A stretch of 64,000 nt of DNA from UBA12481 sp942493265 (GTDB taxonomy: Bacteria > Bacteroidota > Bacteroidia > Bacteroidales > UBA12481). Made by a program: the position numbers and the translations under genes. The notes beneath the pieces are model-generated. The model did no database searches. It saw only the letters and a list, made by a program, of their open reading frames with translations, and was not told the origin of the DNA. The first letter of the stretch is position 1, and each line of letters begins with the position of its first letter. Positions 52,739 to 60,152 of this stretch are shown piece by piece. The DNA is taken from contig OW818688.1 of the NCBI GenBank assembly GCA_942493265.1, positions 4,464,001-4,528,000 of the forward strand. Reading direction: 5' to 3'.

Positions 52739-54736
52739 TTAAAAATTATAACGTATGGTCAGGTAAAATGATCTTTGCGATTGTCGGTACCGGCCGGCAA
52801 AACGGTTTGATGGATGATAATACTCCTGATTCAGGATATTATTCACCTTCAGCTGATAGTCAAAATCATTGAAATCCAGATAGGAAATGCAGCAGTGGAA
52901 CAATAAAGCATCATCAATTATATCATTACCTGTTGACTGGATGACCATGGGGTTTTTCCTGGGCCCCAGATAATTTGCCCGGAGGTTTAACTTAACATGG
53001 TATCCGGGTGAATGAGTGATCCCGGCGTTGGCAGTGTGCATTGAAATTTCCGGAATATAAATTCCAACCTCATCATAAGAATCTGAATAGGTATAGTTGG
53101 CATAGACTGAAAAGGCGTTGAATGAGTAGTTTCCAAACGCTTCGACCCCGAATGTATTTAATTCACTTTTGTTGATCCATCGGTCAATGCCGGCTGAAGT
53201 TTCTTTAATCAGCTTATCGTTTATCACATTTTTATAGACCGAAACACCGAAAGCCAGATTATCCAGAACTGAATAGGCGCCGAAAGCTTCAAAGGAATGC
53301 ATTTTCTCCGGCTTCAAACCAGGATTACCTGTTCCATAATTGTAATCCCACGGTTTTGGCGCCCTGAAAGCCCTGTTATACAGTATTTTTGCAGTAAACT
53401 TATCCTTGTTGAACACCAATCCGGTGCGGGGGGTCAGTACCTGCCCGTAGTAATTCGAGAAATCATGGCGCAACCCACCGATGAAAGACAGCTGACTGCT
53501 TATTTTAAAGTTCGCCTGAGCATAATAACTAAACAGAAAGTTGTTCAACATTTCAGGTTTTACAGGTGCCACCGGCTTTATAAACTGCGAGTTACTGAAT
53601 GAAATAGAGAAATCTTCCGACAATTCCTCTATTTCTCCAACAATCCCAACAGTAAACATCAGTCGTTCCGTCGTTTTGTAATTAAGCTGATTCTCAAAGC
53701 CAATCAGCTGATTCGGACGGAAGTACCCAACCTGATTCCCTGTCGTTTTATCCGTAGCTTTTTCGATTTGATAGATTGTATTGGGTTTTACGGTTGTATT
53801 CCGATAATAGAGTGTTGAGTTCAACGACAGCTTCTCATGGAATTGATGGGTGTATTTCAGATAGCTGTTAAAAAAAACAATATCCCATAACGTGTTTTTA
53901 TCCAGATATTTATCACCGACAGACAAAAAATTGGTAGTCAAGGATGACCGCTTCTCCTGGAAATCGGCTCCAGCCGTCAGGTTCTTAAATTGGAATCTGG
54001 CTGAAAAAGTGAGGTCATTCTCAAAGTTTTCCATTCGTTCGGTCCAGTTATTGTCACCTTTTGCCCCACCCAGGTCGGCTTTTTCAGTTGATTTATACAT
54101 TCCGGAAAGTGAAAAGCCTATTCTTTTTTTTGCATTGAAATCTTTAATGCTAAAATCAACCATGCCGGTTTTATAACTCCCGCCAAGAAGACTAACATGT
54201 CCTTTATGCCGGCCTTCAGGACTTTTAGTAATTATATTGATGATTCCTGAAACGGCATTGGTACCATACAAGGCGGATGCGGGTCCGTATACCACTTCGA
54301 TCCGTTCAACCTCCGAAAGGTTAAACTGTCCGCCCGCATAAAATCCTCCGGAATTAAGCTCATTGATCTGAACCCCATCTAAAAGCAAAAGAATCAGATT
54401 ATTCTGACTGGGTACCCCTCTCATAAACACATAGCTGTTAAATCCCTGAATGTTCCTGAACTGAAATCCGGGTAAATCCGACAAAGCCTCCTCCAGGGTA
54501 AAGTACGACCGGCTTCTGATCTGTTCAGCTGTTATTACCTGAACAGTAGCCGCAACATCCTTAATCTGCTGCTTGATTTTTGAGGCACTGATTACCTCAA
54601 CATTCATCAGCTCGGTAAGCGACATCCTGAATACATCATCCAAATTCAATGAGTCTTGCTGCTGCGCTGATACGGCAGAAAAGAGGAAAATTCCCAGTAG
54701 CACGGTCATTAACTTCTTTCGAATCATCTTTTTCAT
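52739..54736 (-). CDS. TonB-dependent receptor (YfiR-linked type)
   Basis: 665 residues. The signal peptide is MKKMIRKKLMTVLLGIFLFSAVSAQQ. The mature start (DVFRMSLTELMNVEVISASK) is of the receptor class usually found with YfiR. The plug domain has AATVQVITAEQIRSRSYFTLEEAL, RGVPSQNN and the RIEVVYGPASALYGTNAVSGIINIITK box. The rest is a 22-strand-type barrel ending in an aromatic residue (YLTIRYNF). No SusD is adjacent, and there is no N-terminal carboxypeptidase-like extension. It might transport a ligand or act as the outer-membrane sensor whose state reaches the kinase through YfiR. First gene of the operon, with GGAGG just before its ATG. Confidence 0.9.
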   Translation of the reverse strand: MKKMIRKKLMTVLLGIFLFSAVSAQQQDSLNLDDVFRMSLTELMNVEVISASKIKQQIKDVAATVQVITAEQIRSRSYFTLEEALSDLPGFQFRNIQGFNSYVFMRGVPSQNNLILLLLDGVQINELNSGGFYAGGQFNLSEVERIEVVYGPASALYGTNAVSGIINIITKSPEGRHKGHVSLLGGSYKTGMVDFSIKDFNAKKRIGFSLSGMYKSTEKADLGGAKGDNNWTERMENFENDLTFSARFQFKNLTAGADFQEKRSSLTTNFLSVGDKYLDKNTLWDIVFFNSYLKYTHQFHEKLSLNSTLYYRNTTVKPNTIYQIEKATDKTTGNQVGYFRPNQLIGFENQLNYKTTERLMFTVGIVGEIEELSEDFSISFSNSQFIKPVAPVKPEMLNNFLFSYYAQANFKISSQLSFIGGLRHDFSNYYGQVLTPRTGLVFNKDKFTAKILYNRAFRAPKPWDYNYGTGNPGLKPEKMHSFEAFGAYSVLDNLAFGVSVYKNVINDKLIKETSAGIDRWINKSELNTFGVEAFGNYSFNAFSVYANYTYSDSYDEVGIYIPEISMHTANAGITHSPGYHVKLNLRANYLGPRKNPMVIQSTGNDIIDDALLFHCCISYLDFNDFDYQLKVNNILNQEYYHPSNRFAGRYRQSQRSFYLTIRYNF

Positions 54737-54882
54737 CCTCCAGATTAATTTAACCGGATCAATACCAGAAGCATCGCTGTTCGCGCTCCGAATCTAAAGT
54801 AACTGAATATAAGCTTTCCACACTTCACCAACTGAGTGAAAAGTATGGAATATACCTGAGACCACAAAACAATTCTAAGAGG

Positions 54883-54955
54883 TTAAGGGAGTTAAGGGAG
54901 TTAAGGGAGTTAAGGGGGTTAAGGGGGTTAAGGGGGTTAAGGGGGTTAAGGGGGG
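54883..54955. repeat. eight tandem 9-bp G-rich repeats in divergent promoter region
   Basis: Units are TTAAGGGAG (three) followed by TTAAGGGGG (five, the last with an extra G). Four or more G-tracts of at least three with 4-nt loops fit the G-quadruplex pattern. The rest of the 54737-55050 gap holds no gene and no clear promoter pair: it has 146 bp towards the TonB-receptor start and 95 bp towards the repeat-kinase start. Copy number could vary by slippage and change spacing between promoter elements. Confidence 0.85.
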
Positions 54956-55050
54956 TAGATATGGGAATTATGTAATTCCTTTTCAGAATTCTGTAACATA
55001 TAAATTGTTGAAGGTGCCCAACTTTATCCCTACATGATACCATCCTGTTT

Positions 55051-56508
55051 ATGAAAGGGAAAGTCGAAAATAAAAGTATTCTGCCCGGCCCATTGTCTTT
55101 TAAAAAAGAAAAAGAAAAATGGGCGGCTGACCTGGTCATTGCGAACAAAGAACTGGCCTACCAAAACCGGGAGAAAGAAAAGCGGGCAGATGAATTAATC
55201 ATGGCCAACAGGGAGCTGGCGTTTCAAAACAGCGAGAAAGAGAAACGGGCAGATGAATTAATCATTGCCAATAAGGAACTGGCCTTTCAGAATCAGGAGA
55301 AAGAAAGAAAGGCCGGAGAACTCATCATTGCAAACAAGGAACTGGCCTTTCAAAACCGTGAGAAAGAGAAGCGGGCGGATGAGTTGGGTCTTGCCAATAA
55401 GGAACTGGCTTTCCAAAACGAGGAAAAAGAGAAAAGAGCTGCTGAGTTAGTCCTAGCCAATAAAGAACTGGCTTTTCAAAATGAAGAAAAAGAAAAAAGG
55501 GCTGCTGAGCTGATTATTGCGAATAAAGAGCTCATCTTTCAGAACAGGGAAAAAGAAAGGCGGGCCGATGAGTTGCTTATTGCCAATAAAGAACTGGTTT
55601 TTCAAAACGAAGAGAAAGAAACCCGGGCAGATGAGTTAATCATTGCGAATAAAGAGCTTTTGTTTCAAAATAAAGAAAAAGAAAAACGGGCTGCAGAGCT
55701 ACTTATTGCTGACAAAGAACTTGACTTCCAGAACAAAGAAAAAGGAAAACGGGCAGCTGAGTTAGCAATTGCAAACAAGGAACTTGTTTTTCAAAATGAA
55801 GAGAAAGAAAAACAGGAAGCAGCGAATAAAGAACTGGAGGCATTCAGCTATTCTATATCTCATGATCTGAGGGCACCCCTCAGACATATTGGTGGATTTG
55901 TTGATTTACTGATTAAAAACAATTCATCTCAACTCGACGAGGCGGGGTTGCGATATTTGAATATCATATCAGAATCATCCATTGAAATGGGCAATCTTAT
56001 AGATGCATTATTGACCTTTTCGAGATTGAGCACAGCCGGACTTCAACAAACAAAAATTGATACAAAACAGTTGGTAAACAGGGTAATAAAAACCTTTAGC
56101 GATGAATTTGCCGGTAGAAATGTTGAAATAAATGTGCATGAACTTCCGGATATGATGGGTGACGAAACCTTAATCAACCAGGTTTGGGTTAACCTTATCT
56201 CAAACGCGCTGAAATATTCCCGAAATAAAGAAAAAGCGGTGATTGATATAGGAGGTGAAATCAAGGTCGATAAAACAATATTCTTTATAAAAGACAACGG
56301 TGCCGGATTTGACATGAAGTATGCCGATAAACTATTCGGCGTTTTCCAGCGGCTGCATAAAGCCCGCGATTTTGAAGGGATAGGGATCGGGCTTGCCAAT
56401 GTGAATCGTATCGTGGTGCGTCACGGCGGAACCTGTTGGGCAGAAAGTGAAGTGGACAAAGGAGCTACATTTTTCTTTAGCAAACCGAATGATAACAACC
56501 ATAACTAA
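55051..56508 (+). CDS. soluble histidine kinase with eleven-repeat coiled-coil rod
   Basis: 485 residues without membrane segment, PAS or other sensor domain. Residues 20-250 are eleven consecutive 21-residue repeats with consensus EKEKRADELIIANKELAFQN-x. 21 residues equal three heptads, so this should be one long helix or coiled coil. HisKA follows with H271 (ISHDLRAPLRHI), then HATPase (NALKYSRNK, DNGAGFDMKY, FEGIGIGLANVNRI). The kinase part is of the bacteriophytochrome-like type that often pairs with Rcp1-like receivers, and such a receiver is encoded 12 bp downstream. It must take its input by protein interaction or through the rod. Confidence 0.88.
   Translation: MKGKVENKSILPGPLSFKKEKEKWAADLVIANKELAYQNREKEKRADELIMANRELAFQNSEKEKRADELIIANKELAFQNQEKERKAGELIIANKELAFQNREKEKRADELGLANKELAFQNEEKEKRAAELVLANKELAFQNEEKEKRAAELIIANKELIFQNREKERRADELLIANKELVFQNEEKETRADELIIANKELLFQNKEKEKRAAELLIADKELDFQNKEKGKRAAELAIANKELVFQNEEKEKQEAANKELEAFSYSISHDLRAPLRHIGGFVDLLIKNNSSQLDEAGLRYLNIISESSIEMGNLIDALLTFSRLSTAGLQQTKIDTKQLVNRVIKTFSDEFAGRNVEINVHELPDMMGDETLINQVWVNLISNALKYSRNKEKAVIDIGGEIKVDKTIFFIKDNGAGFDMKYADKLFGVFQRLHKARDFEGIGIGLANVNRIVVRHGGTCWAESEVDKGATFFFSKPNDNNHN
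55108..55800 (+). repeat. 63-bp in-frame tandem repeat, 11 copies
   Basis: The DNA coding residues 20-250 of the repeat kinase repeats every 63 bp. Copies differ at many third positions but keep the protein unit, so the array is old and kept by selection, although recombination between copies could still change rod length in multiples of 21 residues. Two further copies lie in the kinase at 57006-58682 (about 57800-57925). Confidence 0.9.
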
Positions 56509-56520
56509 AAGAATCGAATT

Positions 56521-56970
56521 ATGAATACTGAAGTAAAAACAATCCTGATTGTGGACGATAGTCCTAAGGATGTTGAGCTTACCCTCGCGGCACTTGGGGA
56601 GAAAAATCTGGCAAACAGGGTTGTGGTTGCAGAAGACGGAGAAGAGGCCCTGGACTATCTATACAATCGTGGCAAATTTGCCGATTATGAAAAAAGCAAC
56701 CCAGCTGTAATTCTTTTAGACATAAAAATGCCCAAGCTGAATGGGATAGAGGTCCTTAAACACATCCGGTCAGATCCCAAATTAAAATATATTCCGGTGA
56801 TCATGCTTACCTCATCCCGTGAAGAAAAAGATCTTGTCGACAGCTATAAACTGGGTGCTAATTCTTATGTGGTTAAACCCGTTGATATTGTTCAATTTAT
56901 GGAGGCAATCAGATCGTTGGGACAATATTGGGCTATTATTAATGAACTTCCGCCAAAACCTATTAAATAA
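56521..56970 (+). CDS. Rcp1-like single-domain response regulator
   Basis: 149 residues. Acidic pocket LIVDDSPKD, phosphoacceptor D67 in ILLDIKMPKLNG, Thr/Ser in MLTSSREE, Lys in YVVKPVD. The insert YNRGKFADYEKSNPA and the C-terminal extension QYWAIINELPP are typical of Rcp1-like receivers that serve phytochrome-type kinases. It is 12 bp after such a kinase and is its probable partner. Confidence 0.92.
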   Translation: MNTEVKTILIVDDSPKDVELTLAALGEKNLANRVVVAEDGEEALDYLYNRGKFADYEKSNPAVILLDIKMPKLNGIEVLKHIRSDPKLKYIPVIMLTSSREEKDLVDSYKLGANSYVVKPVDIVQFMEAIRSLGQYWAIINELPPKPIK

Positions 56971-57005
56971 GGGCAGAATTTTAAGCCGCTTTCGAACCTG
57001 GTTTT

Positions 57006-58682
57006 ATGAAAAAAGAAATAAAAATACTTCACCTTGAAGATTCTCCCAGAGATTCTGAAATCATCCGGTCAATGATTGAAGGCGGAAAGATTACCCACCG
57101 CTACTTCTTGACCGATAATGAAAAGGATTTCATGAGAATTCTGGAGTCTGAAAAAATAGATATCATATTATCTGATTTCAGCTTGCCGGATTACAGCGGC
57201 CTACAGGCGCTGAACTATGCCAAAGAAAAATATCCCCATTTACCCTTCATTTTCCTTACGGGCACCATGGGAGAGGATATAGCAATTAAAGCGATGGTGA
57301 ACGGCGCGACAGATTACGTGTTTAAATGCAAACTTGAGCGGTTAGTCCCTGCAATTTTGAGGGCGCTCAACGAACAAGACCTTCGGAACAAACGAAATCT
57401 GTCAGAAATAGCATTAAGGGAAAGCAGGGAAATGTTACATCAAGCCCAGAAACTGGCTCATATAGGAGCCTGGTCCTGGGATGCACAAAACGCTCGTGTT
57501 GCCTGGACTGAGGAACTTTTTAATATTGCAGGTCTCGATCCAACCCATCCGGCGCCCACAATGGCGGAACATCCAACCCTCTATACGCCGCAAAGCTGGA
57601 GTCTGCTAAATACTGCAATTGATAAAGCAATGAAAACGGGTGAAACGTACCAGCTCGAGCTGGAACTTTTAAGACCGGACAGAAGTATCCGGAATCTGAT
57701 TGTCTGGGGAGCTTCCAAGGCTGATCTGAAAGGACACATCCATGGACTGTACGGTACAGTACAGGATATTACTGAGCGTAAACAGAATGAACAGCAATTA
57801 ATTATTGCCAATAAAGAACTGGCCAATCAGAACAGGGAAAAGGAAAAGCTGGCTGCTGAATTAATCATTGCAAATAAAGAGCTGGCATTCCAGAATAAAG
57901 AAAAAGACAAACAGGCGGCGGAATTAATTCAGGCTAAAGTGAAAGCAGAACAAAGCGACCGTTTAAAATCGGCCTTCCTGGCCAATATGAGCCATGAGAT
58001 TCGTACCCCGATGAATGGTATTCTCGGTTTTGCCGAATTGTTGAAAGCACCGGATCTGACTGGAGAGGAACAACTGAATTATATTAAAATTATTGAGAAA
58101 AGCGGAGCCCGGATGCTTAATATCATCAACAATATTGTTGATATATCGAAAATAGAATCGGGATTGATGTGTGTGAATATCGAGGAGTTCAATGTAAACG
58201 AGAAAATCGATTTCATTTATAACTTCTTTAAATCAGAGGTTGAAGGAAAAGGTTTGCATTTAGCCCTGAAACAAAAATTACCGGAAGAGAAAGTTTTGAC
58301 AAAAACGGATCCCGAAAAGTTATATGCAATCCTGGCCAACCTGGTTAAAAATGCCATAAAATATACCAAAGCAGGATCAATAGTGATGGGTTATGAGAAA
58401 CAAGGGGAATTTCTTAAGTTTTATGTGAAAGATACGGGCATCGGGATTCCCAAGGAAAGGCAGCATGCAATATTTGAACGGTTTATTCAGGCTGATGCCT
58501 TCGATAAGCTTGCTATTCAAGGTGCCGGACTGGGCCTATCGATTGCCCAGGCCTATGTAAAAATGCTTGGTGGTAAAATCTGGCTAAAAAGTGAGCCGGG
58601 CAAAGGTTCTGAATTTTATTTCACCATACCGCAAACCCTGAAACTGCAGGAGGCAATGACGACGGAAATTGGGAGGGTGTGA
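57006..58682 (+). CDS. receiver-PAS-histidine kinase with two coiled-coil repeats
   Basis: 558 residues. N-terminal receiver with D57 (IILSDFSLPDYSG) and the FLTGTMGED segment; a PAS/PAC domain (about 140-260; LAHIGAWSWDAQNARVAW, GTVQDITERKQ); then two copies plus part of the 21-residue repeat found in the upstream kinase (IIANKELANQNREKEKLAAELIIANKELAFQN split over the linker); HisKA with H330 (MSHEIRTPMNGIL) and HATPase (KNAIKYTKAG, DTGIGIPKER, GAGLGLSIAQA). The receiver may take phosphate from the neighbouring kinase or receiver pathway. The shared repeat suggests that the rods of both kinases interact or come from one source. Confidence 0.9.
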   Translation: MKKEIKILHLEDSPRDSEIIRSMIEGGKITHRYFLTDNEKDFMRILESEKIDIILSDFSLPDYSGLQALNYAKEKYPHLPFIFLTGTMGEDIAIKAMVNGATDYVFKCKLERLVPAILRALNEQDLRNKRNLSEIALRESREMLHQAQKLAHIGAWSWDAQNARVAWTEELFNIAGLDPTHPAPTMAEHPTLYTPQSWSLLNTAIDKAMKTGETYQLELELLRPDRSIRNLIVWGASKADLKGHIHGLYGTVQDITERKQNEQQLIIANKELANQNREKEKLAAELIIANKELAFQNKEKDKQAAELIQAKVKAEQSDRLKSAFLANMSHEIRTPMNGILGFAELLKAPDLTGEEQLNYIKIIEKSGARMLNIINNIVDISKIESGLMCVNIEEFNVNEKIDFIYNFFKSEVEGKGLHLALKQKLPEEKVLTKTDPEKLYAILANLVKNAIKYTKAGSIVMGYEKQGEFLKFYVKDTGIGIPKERQHAIFERFIQADAFDKLAIQGAGLGLSIAQAYVKMLGGKIWLKSEPGKGSEFYFTIPQTLKLQEAMTTEIGRV

Positions 58683-58762
58683 GGATCCCTCGGCAAAATT
58701 TCTTGATTCAGTGCGGTTATTTAAAAAATAATTCTTAACTTTTGGGAGTTGATACCTCTCCC

Positions 58763-59092
58763 ATGGAATTTACCGAAACCAAAACCGGGGATTATTTAGT
58801 AATTGGCCTGATCGGGCAACTAAAATCCACCCAGCATAACGAGCTGCATAACCTATTGCTCGGTGTTCTCGACCGAGGTGAAAAAAACATCGTATTAAAC
58901 TGCTCAGAACTCACCTACATCACCAGTTCAGGATTAAGGATCTTTTTGCTTTCCCTGAAAAAGATCCTTGCCATGAACGGAAGGCTGCGTATTGCCGGGC
59001 TCCGCAACAACATCAGGGAGATCATGGTGATAGCCGGTTTCACTTCCATTTTCAATATTTATACAACCTTGGATGAAGCTCTAATAGATTGA
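58763..59092 (+). CDS. STAS-domain protein (anti-sigma-factor-antagonist-like)
   Basis: 109 residues from the ATG at 58763; the frame could start at a TTG 21 bp earlier. The STAS fold is shown by VIGLIGQLKSTQHNEL, NIVLNCSELTYITSSGLRIFLLSLKKI (the TSSG Ser is the usual phosphorylation site) and LRIAGLRNNIREIMVIAGF. No anti-sigma kinase (RsbW-like) is in the window. It ends 3 bp before the RND adaptor gene and seems to share its transcript, which is an unusual partner; its role could be regulatory or in a lipid/transport assembly as for MlaB. Confidence 0.88.
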   Translation: MEFTETKTGDYLVIGLIGQLKSTQHNELHNLLLGVLDRGEKNIVLNCSELTYITSSGLRIFLLSLKKILAMNGRLRIAGLRNNIREIMVIAGFTSIFNIYTTLDEALID

Positions 59093-59095
59093 CAG

Positions 59096-60151
59096 ATGAG
59101 AAAAATTATCACACTTCTGGTATTTACGGCTGTGGTCGTTGCGCTGGTCATGGTGAAAATATTTGCCTTATCCGGTGAAAAAGAAAAGGTAGCCATTGCA
59201 GCTGTTAACCAAGCCCTTCCGGTTGAATGCCACATCGCCGCGGATACAATGGTAAATTACCGTGTGGAGACGGTGGGAACCCTCAATGCCCGTGAGCAGG
59301 TTGATATTGTGAGTGAGATTCCGCGCAAGGTAGTTTCCATCCTGATGAAAGAGGGCGCCAGGGTGAGTGCAGGTCAGGTGCTTTTCAGGCTGGATGATGC
59401 TGATATCACCTCCAGGATCAAAAAACTGACGCTGCAGGCCCGGCTTGCGGAAGTCAACGAATCCAGGGAAAAGGTTTTACTGGACAACGGCGGGATCAGC
59501 CGCGAGCGGTTTGATATAATCACCAATCAGCGGCAAACCCTTCAGGCGGAGATCGATGTTTTGAAGGTCGACCTGGAAAAGACAGAAATCCGTGCCCCGT
59601 TCAGCGGAATCATAGGCATGCGAAAGGTGAGCGTGGGTGCCTGGGTGGCCCCGGGCTCCGTGCTGGCCAACCTCCAGGACATAAACCGTATAACACTGGA
59701 TTTCTCCATACCCGAGCGATATGCCGGGGCCATGAAACCCGGCTCAGCCATAACCTTCCGTACGGATTACCTGCCGCAAGAGCAACAGGCGCAGGTGGAA
59801 ACTGTTGAACCTTCAGTCGACGCGCGTACGCGAACCCTGCCCGCGCGGGCAATCATCCTGAACAATGACGGCAGGCTGGTTCCGGGTACCTCTGCAAAGG
59901 TATACCTGACCATCATGGACCAGGCCGGGAGCATCATGATCCCCGCCTCCTCCCTGATCCCATCGATCAGGGGATACTCGGTATTCCTTGCCAGGGGCGG
60001 AAAAGCGCTTTCCGTTCCGGTGAAGACCGGTACCCGGAGCAGCGATTTCGTCCAGGTCATCGAAGGGATCGGCACCGGCGACACTATTGTGACCACCAAC
60101 CTGCTCCGCCTGAGGAACGGTTCACCGCTTACGATCCAAAAGATTTACTGA
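59096..60151 (+). CDS. RND efflux periplasmic adaptor (membrane fusion protein)
   Basis: 351 residues with an N-terminal hydrophobic anchor or signal (ITLLVFTAVVVALVMVKIFAL) and no lipobox. The barrel-sandwich/lipoyl halves are NAREQVDIVSEIPRKVVSILMKEGARVSAGQVLFRLDD and TEIRAPFSGIIGMRKVSVGAWV. A short alpha-hairpin lies between, then the beta-barrel and membrane-proximal domains. It is 1 bp before the permease gene and links that permease to the TolC-like channel encoded next. Confidence 0.92.
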   Translation: MRKIITLLVFTAVVVALVMVKIFALSGEKEKVAIAAVNQALPVECHIAADTMVNYRVETVGTLNAREQVDIVSEIPRKVVSILMKEGARVSAGQVLFRLDDADITSRIKKLTLQARLAEVNESREKVLLDNGGISRERFDIITNQRQTLQAEIDVLKVDLEKTEIRAPFSGIIGMRKVSVGAWVAPGSVLANLQDINRITLDFSIPERYAGAMKPGSAITFRTDYLPQEQQAQVETVEPSVDARTRTLPARAIILNNDGRLVPGTSAKVYLTIMDQAGSIMIPASSLIPSIRGYSVFLARGGKALSVPVKTGTRSSDFVQVIEGIGTGDTIVTTNLLRLRNGSPLTIQKIY

Positions 60152-60152
60152 T

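Noticed and set aside
54883..54955. CRISPR array
   Set aside because: The units are 9 bp and directly adjacent, with no spacers, and no cas genes are in the window.
54825..55148. Minus-strand ORF with Leu-Asn-Pro repeats
   Set aside because: It is only the translation of the 9-bp G-rich repeat and overlaps the start of the repeat kinase; no protein-like sequence surrounds it.
55108..55800. Non-coding tandem repeat or CRISPR-like array at 63-bp spacing
   Set aside because: The repeat is in frame inside a complete kinase gene, codes a heptad pattern and has no unique spacers.
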